Assembly (NCBI GenBank): GCA_964019165.1
Contig: OZ025287.1
Coordinates: 6,380,844 to 6,444,843 of the forward strand
From: Mastigias papua
Lineage: Eukaryota; Cnidaria; Scyphozoa; Rhizostomeae; Mastigiidae
Length of the DNA: 64,000 nucleotides
Reading direction: 5' to 3'
Positions 48,078-59,877 of the stretch are shown piece by piece (position 1 is the stretch's first letter; each line of letters starts with the position of its first letter). Both the position numbers and the translations under genes were made by a program. Under the pieces are notes generated by a model. The model was not told the origin of the DNA. It made no database searches and saw only the letters and a program-made list of their open reading frames with translations.

Positions 48078-49505
48078 TTTCAAGCCCCCAGGGGGGAGAC
48101 TTGGTAGTTCACGTTGACTTACCCGTTGCAAAATCTTAAACCCGTAAAGGTAGCAACTTTTAGCCTAAGCGGTAGTAACTTTTTCCGTAGGCAGCAATAG
48201 CAATAAGTCGATTGTTCCAGAAACAATAGTGCTATCGTATAGCATACTATATGAGAGAGAAAAACCATATATATAGGCATAGCATGGGCTAGTAGCCAAG
48301 TGGTTAGAGCGCTTGACTGCGGAACAAAACATCGATGATTCGAGCCGAACCCTCGGATCATAGTTGGGATGCTCACCCACTGTTCACCCAGCAGCAATTG
48401 GGTACCCGTTGGTAACACCGAGGAAGTTAAATGGGGCGAGGAAAGGAACTGGCCACCCTACCTCAATATGCCGGCGGCTCAGGATAAGTGTCCCTCTAAC
48501 AGGCACTCCCCCAGCGTACGGAATCGTACATGGGACTCACCTTTACCTTTATAGGCATAGCAGTGTGGAATATAGCGCAGTACGTAATAGCGATGAATAG
48601 TGTGGATAGTATAGTAATCAACAGTGATTAGATGTTGGATTACTATTGATTAGCCTCTCTCCTCCAGGTTCAAATTATTGACTTTGCTAATTATTAAAAA
48701 GAAAGAGCCTGAAACTAAGCAGTGTAATTTCTATGGTTATTTGTTAAACCAAACAGTGTAACAGAGTAAGTAAATCCACTACAGCCTGCACAACAGTTTA
48801 ATTTCATACTCTTGAAGTAAAGGTAGGAGGGGGAGAATTTTCTCTTAGTGTAACCAAATGACAGTATGGTCAGTGGTCAAGCATTGATGAGAAGTTGTTT
48901 GTGATTACTTTTTTCAGCTTGTATAATGCAAGGAGAGTGAAAACTGGTTGATTTCTGTGGTTACAGAATCATACTAGCAATAGTTCAATTCACCAGACTT
49001 TCTTAAAACTGGCAAGCTAATCATATCCATTTTTGCAACTTAAGAGTAGTAACTTTGCATGTATGTATGTATGTAATTAATATTTAACGTGAATTACAGG
49101 ACTAAGAAATACTTGTTTACAGCCTGGTTCACAAATTAAAGTTCTTAAAGCAACAAAAACTGACCTATTTAAGTGATATAATACATATGTCTAAATAATA
49201 GTTCAATCATAAAATAACTGAATAATATTAAAAATAAATAGCTAAAGCATTAAACAGTCATACTGTCCATCCATAAGAGATAAATTTATCTGATTTGACT
49301 TTGTCCATAAAGAAATGGGCACACTGTTTTTTAAAGTTTTTTAAGGTACTGCAGAAATTTTGAAAATTTCTCTACCCCTAGAGGTAGTAACTTTGAAATT
49401 TGTCTATCCTTAGAGGTAGTAAATTACAGAATTTAGGAGCCTAAATTTTGCAGCGGATACGTTACCTTGGACAACCAAGTCCCCCTTTTGGGGTTAAACC
49501 ATTTG
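48078..49505. mobile_element. TIR DNA-transposon remnant carrying a SINE
   Basis: Left GGTTTCAAGCCCCCAGGGGG, then ACTTGGTAGTTCACG and CCGTTGCAAAATCT; the right end inverted reads GGTTTAACCCCAAAAGGGGG, then ACTTGGTTGTCCAAG and CCGCTGCAAAATTT. About 70 bases of diverged TIR. Both subtermini repeat GAGGTAGTAACTTT-like motifs. No transposase remains. A complete SINE is inserted at 48285-48549. Confidence 0.65.
48272..48562 (+). mobile_element. tRNA-derived SINE with 13-bp target duplication
   Basis: The body 48285-48549 (265 bp) lies between perfect TATAGGCATAGCA repeats (48272-48284, 48550-48562). The tRNA-like head has an A box TAGCCAAGTGGT (48293-48304) and a B box GATTCGAGCCG (48337-48347). 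The body continues with CCGGCGGCTCAGGATAAG-like sequence, and the tail ends in two CTTTAC/CTTTA-type repeats. It has no poly(A), so it probably shares its 3' end with a LINE using a short-repeat tail. RNA polymerase III would drive transcription. Confidence 0.9.
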
Positions 49506-49587
49506 CAAAATGCTGGCAAAATTGTGCAAACGTACTTTATTGTTTATAGATGAACTAAATTGAGAATGGAAAAGAGGCTGCATTCTG

Positions 49588-49926
49588 GCGCATGCGCAAT
49601 ATTCCTTTTATACACGACCGCTTCTTGTCGGGGTTTCCACTTTTGTAAAAGCTGCGTATGATATTTTCAATAGTAATTATTTGTACCTCTCTTACCGATC
49701 CTATGGTTGTGCTGTAAATAACAAGAAGTTTTACCTTTATATTGTATGAAATAGACACCCGAGGTACGTATGATGTCAACCACATATTGTTTTGTTGTAA
49801 TGGCGGAGTCCGACATTGATCAGTTTCCTACCCCTACTTAATCAAGATAGGGCGGCAGTTTTTCACTTTAAATATGGACTGCCCGTACGTACGTATATTA
49901 TGTTTAGTATCCGCAGGAAATCAAAT
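49588..49926 (+). promoter_or_regulatory. Candidate promoter and first exon of the downstream host gene
   Basis: GCGCATGCGC (49588-49597) is a perfect NRF1-type palindrome in an otherwise AT-rich region. ATGGCGGAGTC at 49800 resembles the YY1/TISU initiator (ATGGCGGC), but its frame stops after 13 codons. A second ATG at 49874 stays open to a strong donor (AAT|GTAAGTTC, exon end 49926) and leaves two bases of a codon, which the exon at 57796 could complete. The link to that exon is a guess. Confidence 0.3.
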
Positions 49927-49929
49927 GTA

Positions 49930-52900
49930 AGTTCATCAGAGTTTGTTATGGGAGCATATAGTAGATTTCGTTCTATGTGTTTTTTATAGATTGTTAAATG
50001 ACTAGAAATTGTTTATTTTCATTTATACTGTTGAAGTTTGATGCCCAGGCAGTGCATCATTTTATTGCTAAAAATTGGCAAAACTCATACTGTTGCAACA
50101 ATCGAAAGTGAATACCTACTTTTACATGGATATCTTCAGTGGGATATTTGACATCTGAAAAAGTCACACGTACATTTCTTCAAAACAGTCATTAGATTTT
50201 CTTGGAAATAGTTATTAATATCCAGTTATAAAAAAATTGTCATTAGCCTTAGATAAACAGGCATGTTTTTCAATTTGGGGTAATGGCTAAATGACAATAC
50301 AACTTCAACTTCAACTTGCTTCAACACACCATTACTCTTAAACTGCAACTCTCTTGATAACTCTATGTTTATGGCTCAACTTGCCTTTAGGTTAGTGGTT
50401 CATTCAACTTGTAGTCCATTGCAAGCCAATATGTAGAGTATGGTAATCTTGCAGAAATCTTTAATACATATATATGCCAAGAAGGTTATTATAGATATCA
50501 TTCTTCCTGTTCATTCTTGCACATCAAACAGACAACAGTTTCCATTGTTTCTATTGGCTGCTTCATTCTCAGTTTTATTCCAGATTTTCCTTATCACCCA
50601 CAAATTCTCTCGGGGAGTCATATACCATATTGCTGTTGGTCTTCTTGTCCTCCTTTTGCCCCCCCCCACACTCTGCCATGCCTTGCCTATTTGTTGGTAG
50701 CTAGATGAAGTTCCTAGCCAATCTGCACTTTTGTTGAGTCACAATATCTTGCACTCCTTGCTACTGAGCATAATGAATAATGTACTGGTTTTTGACGTGA
50801 TTTTGTTTTAATATCTTTAGAAGTTATTATCACCTCATTTGTTGGACAATCCCTGGTTTCCTTGAAAATACCCTTGTTATTTACTTTGCTTCACCAACAT
50901 ATGTTTCTGTTGGTTGTATAAGTGATGATGTGTTAAAAACGGATTGTCAAGTCTGTTTTAGAGACTTTTTTATTGCTGCCCTGCCAACTCTCAACTTGAA
51001 GTCATTCTCTGTTCCCCCAACCTTTTTAGCCACACTGGCTAGATGTACAAAATTTTCCACACCTCTTGCATATTGTCCTCCAACAGTTAGTGGCACTCCA
51101 TTATTATTTGGCTTTGTATTTGCATACCATATTCACAATCCATGCTTTTGTAGGAAAGGTGTGCAATGACATGCATGTCCCTTAGCATACCCTGCAACTT
51201 CCCTTGCATGCAGAATATCATAAGAATTGGTTTCTTTGAAGTTTCAAGCTGTTGTTGCTAATTCTGTGGGTTTATATGATGACTTTAATGTTCATTGTTT
51301 GCTTTTTCTACTGCTTATTTACAGGATGTGATACCTCATCATATCTAAGTATAACCATTTCAATCTGTATGATATGCTTAACATCTTATTGCATTAGATA
51401 AATGCTTTTTAATGGCAGATTATATCAGCCATGTTTAGAAATTACAGATATGACCATCCGAAGAAATCCGAGCTAGTATTTCAGTGATGACAACTCCATT
51501 AAAAGGACAGGGTATTTCAGAAGGACTTGTGACCTTAAGAAGTGGGGAAAAGAGATTGTTATTGGGCATCGGATGGAGAAATCTGATGGGAATAAATATG
51601 TCTAGAAAAGTGGTGCAAGCTTTGTGCAAAATACCAATGATAGATCATCAGCCAACCTAGTATGCAAGGGAGCTACTGCAATTGCAGTAAAAGCATTTGC
51701 TGGAAGTACAGAAAATGCACCCTAACTGCACTTATCATTTTGCATAGTAATGACTCTGTAAACACCACTTGTCAATATGCTGGATGATTGAAGATGTGTG
51801 ATAGCTAGCGCTCCTAAGATAATCTTCCCACACAAGCCTGTCATTATTCCCAGCTACTTTTTCTGCTTACCTGTAATTTGTTACAGCCTATCCCTGGTGT
51901 CTTGAGGCAATATTGTGTCACTAGCAAAATCAGGGTTCATAAGTAGATGTTGGTGGTATTTGCATCTTTGGCATGTCACAGGCCTATTATATTGACTTGA
52001 TATGAGCACATTGATATCAGAAGCATTTAGAATCTCTGTTAGTATTAGGTATCACTCACTGCCACCATTGTTTATGCCTGTTGCTGTTGCTTCTCCCATC
52101 TAACTTCCTGGCAAGGTTTCTTATGATGAAATTAAATTCCATCAAAAGATAATACTGGTAATAGGATATGAGTGTCATTCAGGTCTTCATGTATGGATTT
52201 TGGCGGGCACATGAGCAGTTGTGTACCCCATTGTGAAACTTTGCATCTATTTGCATGATTTTTGTCCACTACTTATTGTCAAGGTGCCTGATCTGGCTAA
52301 TTTTCAAAAATGAGCAGTGTGATGAAGTGCCCACCTCATCTCATCAGGGTGTGTGCCTCGGTGCACTTGCAGAATTGCACACCTTTAGCAGAGAGGTCTG
52401 ATGATCCGTAAATACAACTATCTCTGCAGAGTTTGGTGCTTCATCTAGCATAACAGTTATATGGTTTTCTTCTGAGATGTTGCAATGAGTGCTTCGGATG
52501 CCTGAATTTCCTTATGAAGAAGGCCAAATTCTTTCCCTCCAATTTTGTCTGCCACTGTTGTGAAAAAATTAAATTAACTATATTAAGCCTGATGAAAACG
52601 ATGAATGGCTAACTAAATGAGCTGAATTCTTTCCACAGCCACTGTATGAATGGAAGCATTGCCATGGTGCCAGAAGTGCCTCTGGACCTAACATCTTGTG
52701 TGCTTTTCTATGCCAAACATCTAGATCTGCTGGTATGAAATGATGCGCACACCACTCTTTATTGGTTGTTCAGTGATTGTGTAAAGCAGTGGTCCTTAAG
52801 GTGTAGCCATGGTTACCTTTTTTTGTGACAAAGGGAACAATAATATTTTCCCCACATTTCACAGTTTCTTTATCATCGGATGCTGGTTCTCGTTAAGGAA

Positions 52901-53520
52901 GATTCAAACAGATGATGGGCACTTTGTCTCAGGGTCAAAGTGATATCAACTTTGATCTCATTTCGCAATATTGTGGACCTCATATTGTCACAATTTTCCG
53001 GCATAAATCAACACTGATATGATCTTTGTTATGTTTGCTCCTATGTGAAGAAATGAGTACTCAAGAAGTTGTCCATTTCCTCACATGTAGATGTTCATGC
53101 AAATGCTTGTTACTGTCATCGCATCGCTCCTATTTTTAACCTCTGCTGCATTCCATAATACATCCCTTGACCATCTACTTTCAACATTCTTCTATCATGA
53201 ATTGATGATTTCATGTGATGTGGCTGGCTATAGGTGGCTTCCCTTTTGGGAGAGAGTCATCTTATATGCTCTCACTCCACCTTTCATTTTTTACAAACCA
53301 TTGTAAGCAATTGTTGTGGATGGCAAGCATCTTCACATGTCTCATAAAGTTGTTTATTGGACTGTTCTTGCATAAAAACCCTTTTAACATCTCAGAAAAT
53401 TATCACCTGAAAATAGATTCACCGCAGCTCCATTTTGAAGTTTCATAAAAAGGCACAGTTGCTGCAAATTGTGACAGAGTACAGAAAGTCACTCTTATAT
53501 AATTTGAAATTACTCTTTGC
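49930..53520. other. Probable intron or intergenic DNA; no recognised feature
   Basis: Short frames only. A CAGTGGTCCTTAAGG sequence near 52789 resembles a hAT terminus but has no partner. Confidence 0.4.
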
Positions 53521-53529
53521 TTCATTCAT

Positions 53530-53783
<254 letters not shown>

Positions 53784-53789
53784 TAACTA

Positions 53790-54755
53790 AATGAGGCACC
53801 AATCTGGGGATGTTTGAGATTTTAAGAGTATATAAGAAAGCTGTGTTATGAAGAAATCTGATTTGACTGTAGTACATCATTAGGCACTCACCTTTGTGAA
53901 AGGAGAATTTCCAATTCCATGGACATAGTTATTGACTTGAATTATTCAGATGATTTGTATTGAAGCTTTCCTATTCATAACAATGAGGTTATTTTAGGGA
54001 AATTCCATGTGATGATGTGAAGTAGTTTCTTGAAATACAACTTTAAGAAGTTGACTGCTTGATAAATCACACTCCAAGGATACTGTTACAGTAGGCATAC
54101 TTTAGTCATCTTCACTCAGTTGAGCCTCTTTCCTGGATAGGCCCGATGTGTGTGTTTATATGTATCTATGTATTTATATCTGTTTAATTGAGTCACAGCT
54201 GCATCTGTGTAGTATATAACTATATAAAAGAAGAAATAAATGATGTAATTTTCTCTAATGTAAAAATTTGACTTAATAGATTCCTTCATCAATAGTGATA
54301 AAGATACTAAGTTGAAGTGTCTACATTTGCAACCAGTGTATCATTGATTTAATCAGTAGATATTGATATATAGACATCATAAACCATTCAGGCCACTGCT
54401 GGCTGATGGCCTCTCCAAGACCAGTTTCACTCTGTTGTTTTTGACTTCAAGGATACACCATCTGCCTCTCAATATAATCGCTCTATTTTTACTGGTCTTC
54501 CTCTAGTTTGTTTTGTTCTATGTGTCCACTATGTAGTTTCTTTTCCTACTTGTCAATTTTCATTCTCCTAGGGTACACCTGTCAAAGAACACCTGTCATC
54601 AAATCTATGTTTTCCATTGTGTCATCTATCCCAGTTTTTCACTTGTTGCTTCATTTCATTATTATCATTTCTTGTTGCACCAAACATCAGTCTTACCATA
54701 TTTCTCTGTGCTAGGACTGGACTATCAGGTTGCTTTCTATTACTTGGGTAGCCAA
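53790..54755. other. No recognised feature
   Basis: Non-coding; short frames only. Confidence 0.4.
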
Positions 54756-54868
54756 GTTATATGATTAAAACTATTTACTCAAAAAGTGTATGTATATAGT
54801 TAACTCCATATGAGTTCTCATACTCTTTCAACACATTAATATACTTGTGCAACGGCCTTTCTATAAAA

Positions 54869-54945
54869 ACATGTTTGGATGCTCTAGTCCTCATCAGTTT
54901 ATGATATGTTTAAGATGATGATCAAAGTTTCGAAACATGTTCCTA
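54869..54945. ncRNA. Degenerate hammerhead-like sequences of PLE-D
   Basis: Minus strand: CTGATGA, then GGA...TCC as stem II, then AAACATGT, with the G of GAAA lost. Plus strand: ATGATGATCAAAGTTTCGAA, then ACATGTTC, with a weak first box but intact GAAAC and a palindromic AACATGTT. Neither copy is a full consensus match. Confidence 0.4.
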
Positions 54946-54998
54946 TAGAAAGGCTCTTACAGAATTATGTTAGTGTGTTGAAGGAGTATGAACATTTA

Positions 54999-55741
54999 GA
55001 GTTAACAGACTAGCCAACTCTCCTGGCTTTACCGGGAGACTCCCACTTTCATCTGCCTTCTCCTGCTCTCCCAATGTCTTATCTATTTCTCCCACTTTCC
55101 CAGCGTCTCATCTATTTCTCCTGATTTCAAAACATTATCTCCATTTTCTCTCGGTTTCTCTAGAATTATTATGGTAGTAATGAAAACTACCTGGGGCAAT
55201 CTCTTCCCCATTTTCTGATATTTGAGGGGAAGGTAAAGTCACTGAGGGTAAAGATGGAAATGGTGTTATAATATGTCATTTCAGAATTGACATTCTTGAA
55301 ATCAGAATAGTGAAAGCTGCTGCCAGAAATTGCAGAGATAGTTCTGGTCCTTCTACATGGCAATGCTAAGGCAGAACGGTTGTCCAGCATTATAAGGAAA
55401 TGTAGAACTGAGAGTCACTCTTGCTTAAAGCTAGATAGATCACTTTCTGATATTTTGGCAATGAAATCATATTATTAAGAGTCCAAACTTCCTTGCCATA
55501 ACTGGGTACCTGAAGTGGAGAGCATGAAAGCTGCAGAAACTGTAACAATCAAACTGACTAATTGCCTTTTTTAAGGAACTGCACTCATAAATAAATATAT
55601 AGAGCTGCTCCTATCAGCAATTAAATGTGCAAAAGTGACAAAAATGTATTCTCCCTATTTTTGAATTTCTCCCTATTTTATCCAAAAAATCTGGTTCTCT
55701 CCCTGCTTTATTTTTGCCCAGGTTGTCAGGCCTGAGTTAAC
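54999..55741. mobile_element. hAT-like element with perfect 8-bp duplication inside the PLE-D arm
   Basis: The element 55007-55733 (727 bp) is flanked by GAGTTAAC (54999-55006, 55734-55741). The ends AGACTAGCCAACTCTCCTGG and (inverted right end) AGGCCTGACAACCTGGGC are diverged TIRs. CTCCC-rich repeats lie near both ends. When it is left out, the PLE-D right arm becomes continuous with its left arm partner. No intact ORF. Confidence 0.8.
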
Positions 55742-55784
55742 TATATACATACACGTTTTGAGTAAATAGTTTTGATCATGTATT

Positions 55785-57030
55785 CAAATTCGTTTCATCC
55801 CACAGCAACGAGGCTATCTTCACAAAGTAACCAAGTTTCTGAACCATAAGTCTTTGCTGGGAGGAATACTTAGTCATGGTCTTTCTGGCCAAACATATTG
55901 ATGGTCTCATACCATTTGTTAGATGATTATAAGGATCAGATGTGTCCCGCCCTTTTCAAATATTCAATTGTTATGTGCTGTGATTTATTTATGTTTATTT
56001 ATAGATTAAATGTATATACATCTATTTGTGTATCTATATATATATGTATTCATTTAAGTAATAAGGGATAATGATGACAATAATCATGAATCTGATCACA
56101 GTGATGCTTTTGATAATAATGACAATGATTCATTTGAGTATGAAATTTAAGCACAGATTATGCTATTTGTAATTCTTTGCATCTTTGCTTGTTGCATTAT
56201 GTGATCTTACAAATGCTCAGTTCTCTAATTAAATATAGATCAGGTTTTTAAAAGTTGCTAATAAGTGCTTAGTTGACTGTGGATCATTTAAAGTACTTAG
56301 TAGAAGATCTTAGTTCCTAATAGGGAACTATTTAAAGATTATGATGTATAGTATGAAACCTCTTTGTCTAACAAACAGTATGTATTTTTTTACAGTTATA
56401 CATATTGATAAAGTGAATAGAGATTTTTGGTTTAATGTCTGTTGGAAGGGGTTTTGGAGATAATTCCTTAGGAATGAATCAGTGAGTATGCATATTTTCA
56501 TATAGGAAGCTAAATCTATGAGGATTTGACTCCTCAGGCAGAAATAGTGGTCATTCCCAGTTCATTAAATACTGTCTTATACAGTAAAGGCATGCATACG
56601 AGAGATGCACTTAATAAGACATTGCAGGCTGACTTTTTCAAAGGAATGTACCAAACAATAAGAAACTGGTCAGCCTGAATTTTTTCCAGTTTCTCATAAG
56701 TACTAGTTTTAGAATAACGACCTGTGTGAAAAATAACTGTAGGAGGCAGTTTTCTAGGAACAAACAAGCTGTTAACTTATCAAATTTAAGGTTAGCATAA
56801 CCCTGCTCATTATTTGCTCACCATCTTATAAGAAACTCATGTTTTACAAGAAACTCTTCAGCCTGTTTTTCAAAATTTATTCTGTTTGTAGGAAACTCGT
56901 TGTCTGATCAGAAAAATGAGTTTCTTGTATGTGGGTTTTTGCTGTAGGAGTTTTGTACCTCATTTCATAAAACAGTTGCATCATAAGTTTGTGACTACCA
57001 TAATTTTCCAGTATGGATGATCAATTTCTG
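55785..57030. other. No recognised feature
   Basis: Probable intron sequence; nothing identified. Confidence 0.35.
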
Positions 57031-57033
57031 ACG

Positions 57034-57035
57034 TA

Positions 57036-57083
<48 letters not shown>

Positions 57084-57089
57084 TGTGTA

Positions 57090-57120
<31 letters not shown>

Positions 57121-57165
57121 TTGTGTGTTTGTGTGTGTTTGTGTGTGTTTTTGTTGTGTTTGTGT
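57034..57165. repeat. (TG)n microsatellite
   Basis: About 130 bases of TG with occasional TT and TA interruptions. The Cys/Val-repeat frame across it is an artefact. Confidence 0.95.
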
Positions 57166-57795
57166 ATGCCTATTTGAGTTTATGTGTGTTTACTTCATAT
57201 CCACATTAGCAAGGTACAAATCTGTTATTGAAAGTCTTTCAGAAATACTCCTTATTTAATTTAGCCTTTTTGATTTACATTTTCATTGGTACTTCATTAA
57301 AAAGGCTGTTTTGATATGTTTATATAGATTTATATATGTATTTAATTATAAATACAAGGAATATTTACTTATATTTTTTGTATTGTTTTGCCGTTGAAAA
57401 TTTCTGGGATTGCTCAAGATTTCTTTGCTTTGTGTGTGTTTTCATGGTTTGCAATAATTATATATATACTTTCCTGCAGAATAGCATACGCTGGTTATCA
57501 ACATTCTGTTATCCATGAACTTGTATTATGCTCTTAATATTTGCTCCTACCTTTCTGACCATTCTTGTTTGGTGTTTTGTTATGTTGAATTTTGTTTCAG
57601 TGTAGTCTCTTGTAATTGTTGTTGTGACACACTGATTAACTGATTGTTACATTTGTACTTAGAGTTAAAAGTCAGTGAAGGCTTTTATTTTCAGTATCAA
57701 GCATTTTGGTACCTTATCCTTCCATTATTTCATAAGAAAGCCTTTATGTATGGTGTATCACCATATGGTCACTTGATATGAAAATTCTCTTATAG

Positions 57796-57839
57796 GCTTC
57801 AAGGGGCGTTTAGAAAACCGCAACAGGATTTATCTCCAG
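57796..57839 (+). CDS. Host gene exon (a) of an unrecognised protein
   Basis: A 44-base exon between the acceptor TTCTCTTATAG and the donor GTATGAG. It encodes LQGAFRKPQQDLSP plus one base of the next codon and needs two bases from an upstream exon. Its phase fits exon (b) at 62515, where GT completes a Gly codon. Identification rests on splice signals and phase only. Confidence 0.5.
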
Positions 57840-58027
57840 GTATGAGCTTACATCATCTCATGATTATGTTACAATGAATGCAGAATATCCTTCAAAAATT
57901 TGTTAGTTTGCTTTTATGTCCATTGTTTCTTAACTTGGCCATGCTGTATAGCAACCTTACAAGAGCACCATTTTGGGCTTGCCATGAAAGGAATAATAAT
58001 AATACTAGCTTTTTAATTTGATAAAAA

Positions 58028-58480
<453 letters not shown>

Positions 58481-59461
58481 GATATAAGTCAAAGCTGCAC
58501 TAACTAAGACTATAAGTAAAACAGAGAGATATTCAAAAATATACTTTCTTGTGTCATAAATGTTTCGATATATTATCTTCTTCAGTACTAACATTACAAT
58601 GATATGGTGCCTACTTAAATTTCCTATATAGCAATGGGGTGACAATAGGTGTTACCTTAGGGGATCCTGCTTATTAACAATTATTCCTGTGGTAGAGCAT
58701 AATTCAGGGTAGGGCCAAAGCTGTGAAGAAAGAAACAATAGAGTGACAAGGTGTAGAAAAAGACCATTTAGGAACTGTAAATTGAATGCTAGACAAAGAA
58801 ATGGGTTGGTGATACTGGAGAGTTGAAAACAATATGCAGATACTACTATGCAACCGGGCATTCTAAAAGAGAAGTTAAGAGTCTACAAATCTGACGTTCA
58901 GTCCTTCTGGTGCAAAACTGTCTTGTTTAAACTGCCAGAACCCTTCTCTATGTCTAGACTCCCCAAAAATCCTGTCTATGATCTGAAAACTGACGTCCTC
59001 TATAAAACCGTGATGATTTGCTTTAGTAAAATGTCTAGAAAACTTTGCCTGTGTGACTACTTCTCCCTTAGAATGCCTCCTGCTAGCTGACTTGTAATTA
59101 TTATATCTAACCCTAAATGACGTAAAAGTGCTACCTGCATACTGCTTGCCACAAATTTTACAGCCTAATAAGTATACTACCCCTGACGAATCACGTGTAT
59201 ATCTACTGCTAATTTTAAGCTCACTTCCAGAAACATTGGATCAAAAATTGTTACCTTCAAACATGAACCTGCAAATCTGACATCTTGATTTACCGCATCT
59301 AAAACAACCCTTATCTGATTCTATCGGCAACTTTGAAAGCTTGGCCCTAACTAAACTATCCTTAAAGTTGACGGCGTGTCTGAATACCACAAGAGGACGT
59401 TGTCGAAACACGCACCTGTGTTCCTCAGACGCCTCCAACATGTTCTGAAGTCTACTTGGAG
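58481..59461 (-). mobile_element. Penelope-like element family C, copy 1, decayed
   Basis: Minus strand. The 3' part (58560-58690) parallels 59570-59690 of the palindrome, including the ribozyme box (mutated to CTGAAGA) and GAAACATTTATG. Coding is broken into pieces at 58652-59441. The element is truncated at the TA array at 59462. Clearly more diverged than the palindrome copies. Confidence 0.75.
58850..59441 (-). pseudogene. PLE-C endonuclease region, copy 1
   Basis: The piece 59441-59241 reads MLEASEEHRCVFRQRPLVVF and KGCFRCGKSRCQICRFM, matching residues 160-225 of the palindrome protein. The rest of the endonuclease is recognisable only in short shifted pieces down to about 58850. Confidence 0.7.
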
Positions 59462-59486
59462 CATATATATATATATATATATATAC
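59462..59486. repeat. Short (TA)n between PLE-C copy 1 and the palindrome
   Basis: About 25 bases of TA. Confidence 0.9.
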
Positions 59487-59558
59487 AAACTAAACCTAAG
59501 CCGCATCCACAACGTATATAAATTACATAAATAGAATAAACCACAAATATACTATCCT

Positions 59559-59602
59559 TTAAGTAAACGTTTCGATCAAAATTTTCATCAGTACTAAACT
59601 TA
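59559..59602 (-). ncRNA. Hammerhead-like core, palindrome left arm
   Basis: Mirror of the right-arm motif: CTGATGA, GAT-TTTG-ATC, GAAA, self-complementary AAACGTTT, A17. Stem I pairing is weak (TTTAG with TTAAA). Confidence 0.5.
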
Positions 59603-59877
59603 CAATGACATTGGGCCTGCTTAAATTACCTACATAACAATGGGGTCACAATTGATATTACCTAAGGGGGACCTACCTATTAACACCTCATGAAAAATTA
59701 AGAATACATTATATGGGGAGGGCCGAAGCTGTGAAGTAAGAAACAAAGGAGGATAATATAGAGCATATAAGGTGATGCAAAGAGTGCGAGAAGTGTGAAG
59801 AAAAGAAGAATAGATGCTGGATAGACGCAAAATGGACAAAAGAAGCAATTAACGCTAGGAAAGTGCATAGGGGATTG

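Larger units (their letters stand above)
54761..55780. mobile_element. Inverted PLE family D unit, split by a hAT-like insertion
   Basis: The left arm (54761-54880) and right arm (54930-55006, continued at 55734-55780) are inverted copies: CTATTTACTCAAAAAGTG, ATATAGTTAACTC, CTTTCAACACATTAATA, CCTTTCTATAAAAACATG. The centre is near 54905. The inner ends hold ribozyme-like sequence (see next entry). The arms match the PLE-D 3' end at 22079-22140. There is no coding sequence, as in the solo PLE-A units. Confidence 0.75.

Noticed and set aside
48286..48360. A tRNA gene
   Set aside because: A and B boxes are present, but the acceptor stem does not close and the sequence continues into a SINE body with a 13-bp target duplication.
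49800..49841. ATG GCG GAG start as a coding first exon
   Set aside because: The frame stops after 13 codons and no donor site lies within it, so it is listed only as a possible initiator element.
53091..53448. Frames of 71 and 77 codons, possible secreted peptide
   Set aside because: Overlapping frames in two phases with no splice or family support; probably chance.
57035..57259. Cys/Val-rich 74-codon frame
   Set aside because: Translation of the (TG)n microsatellite.
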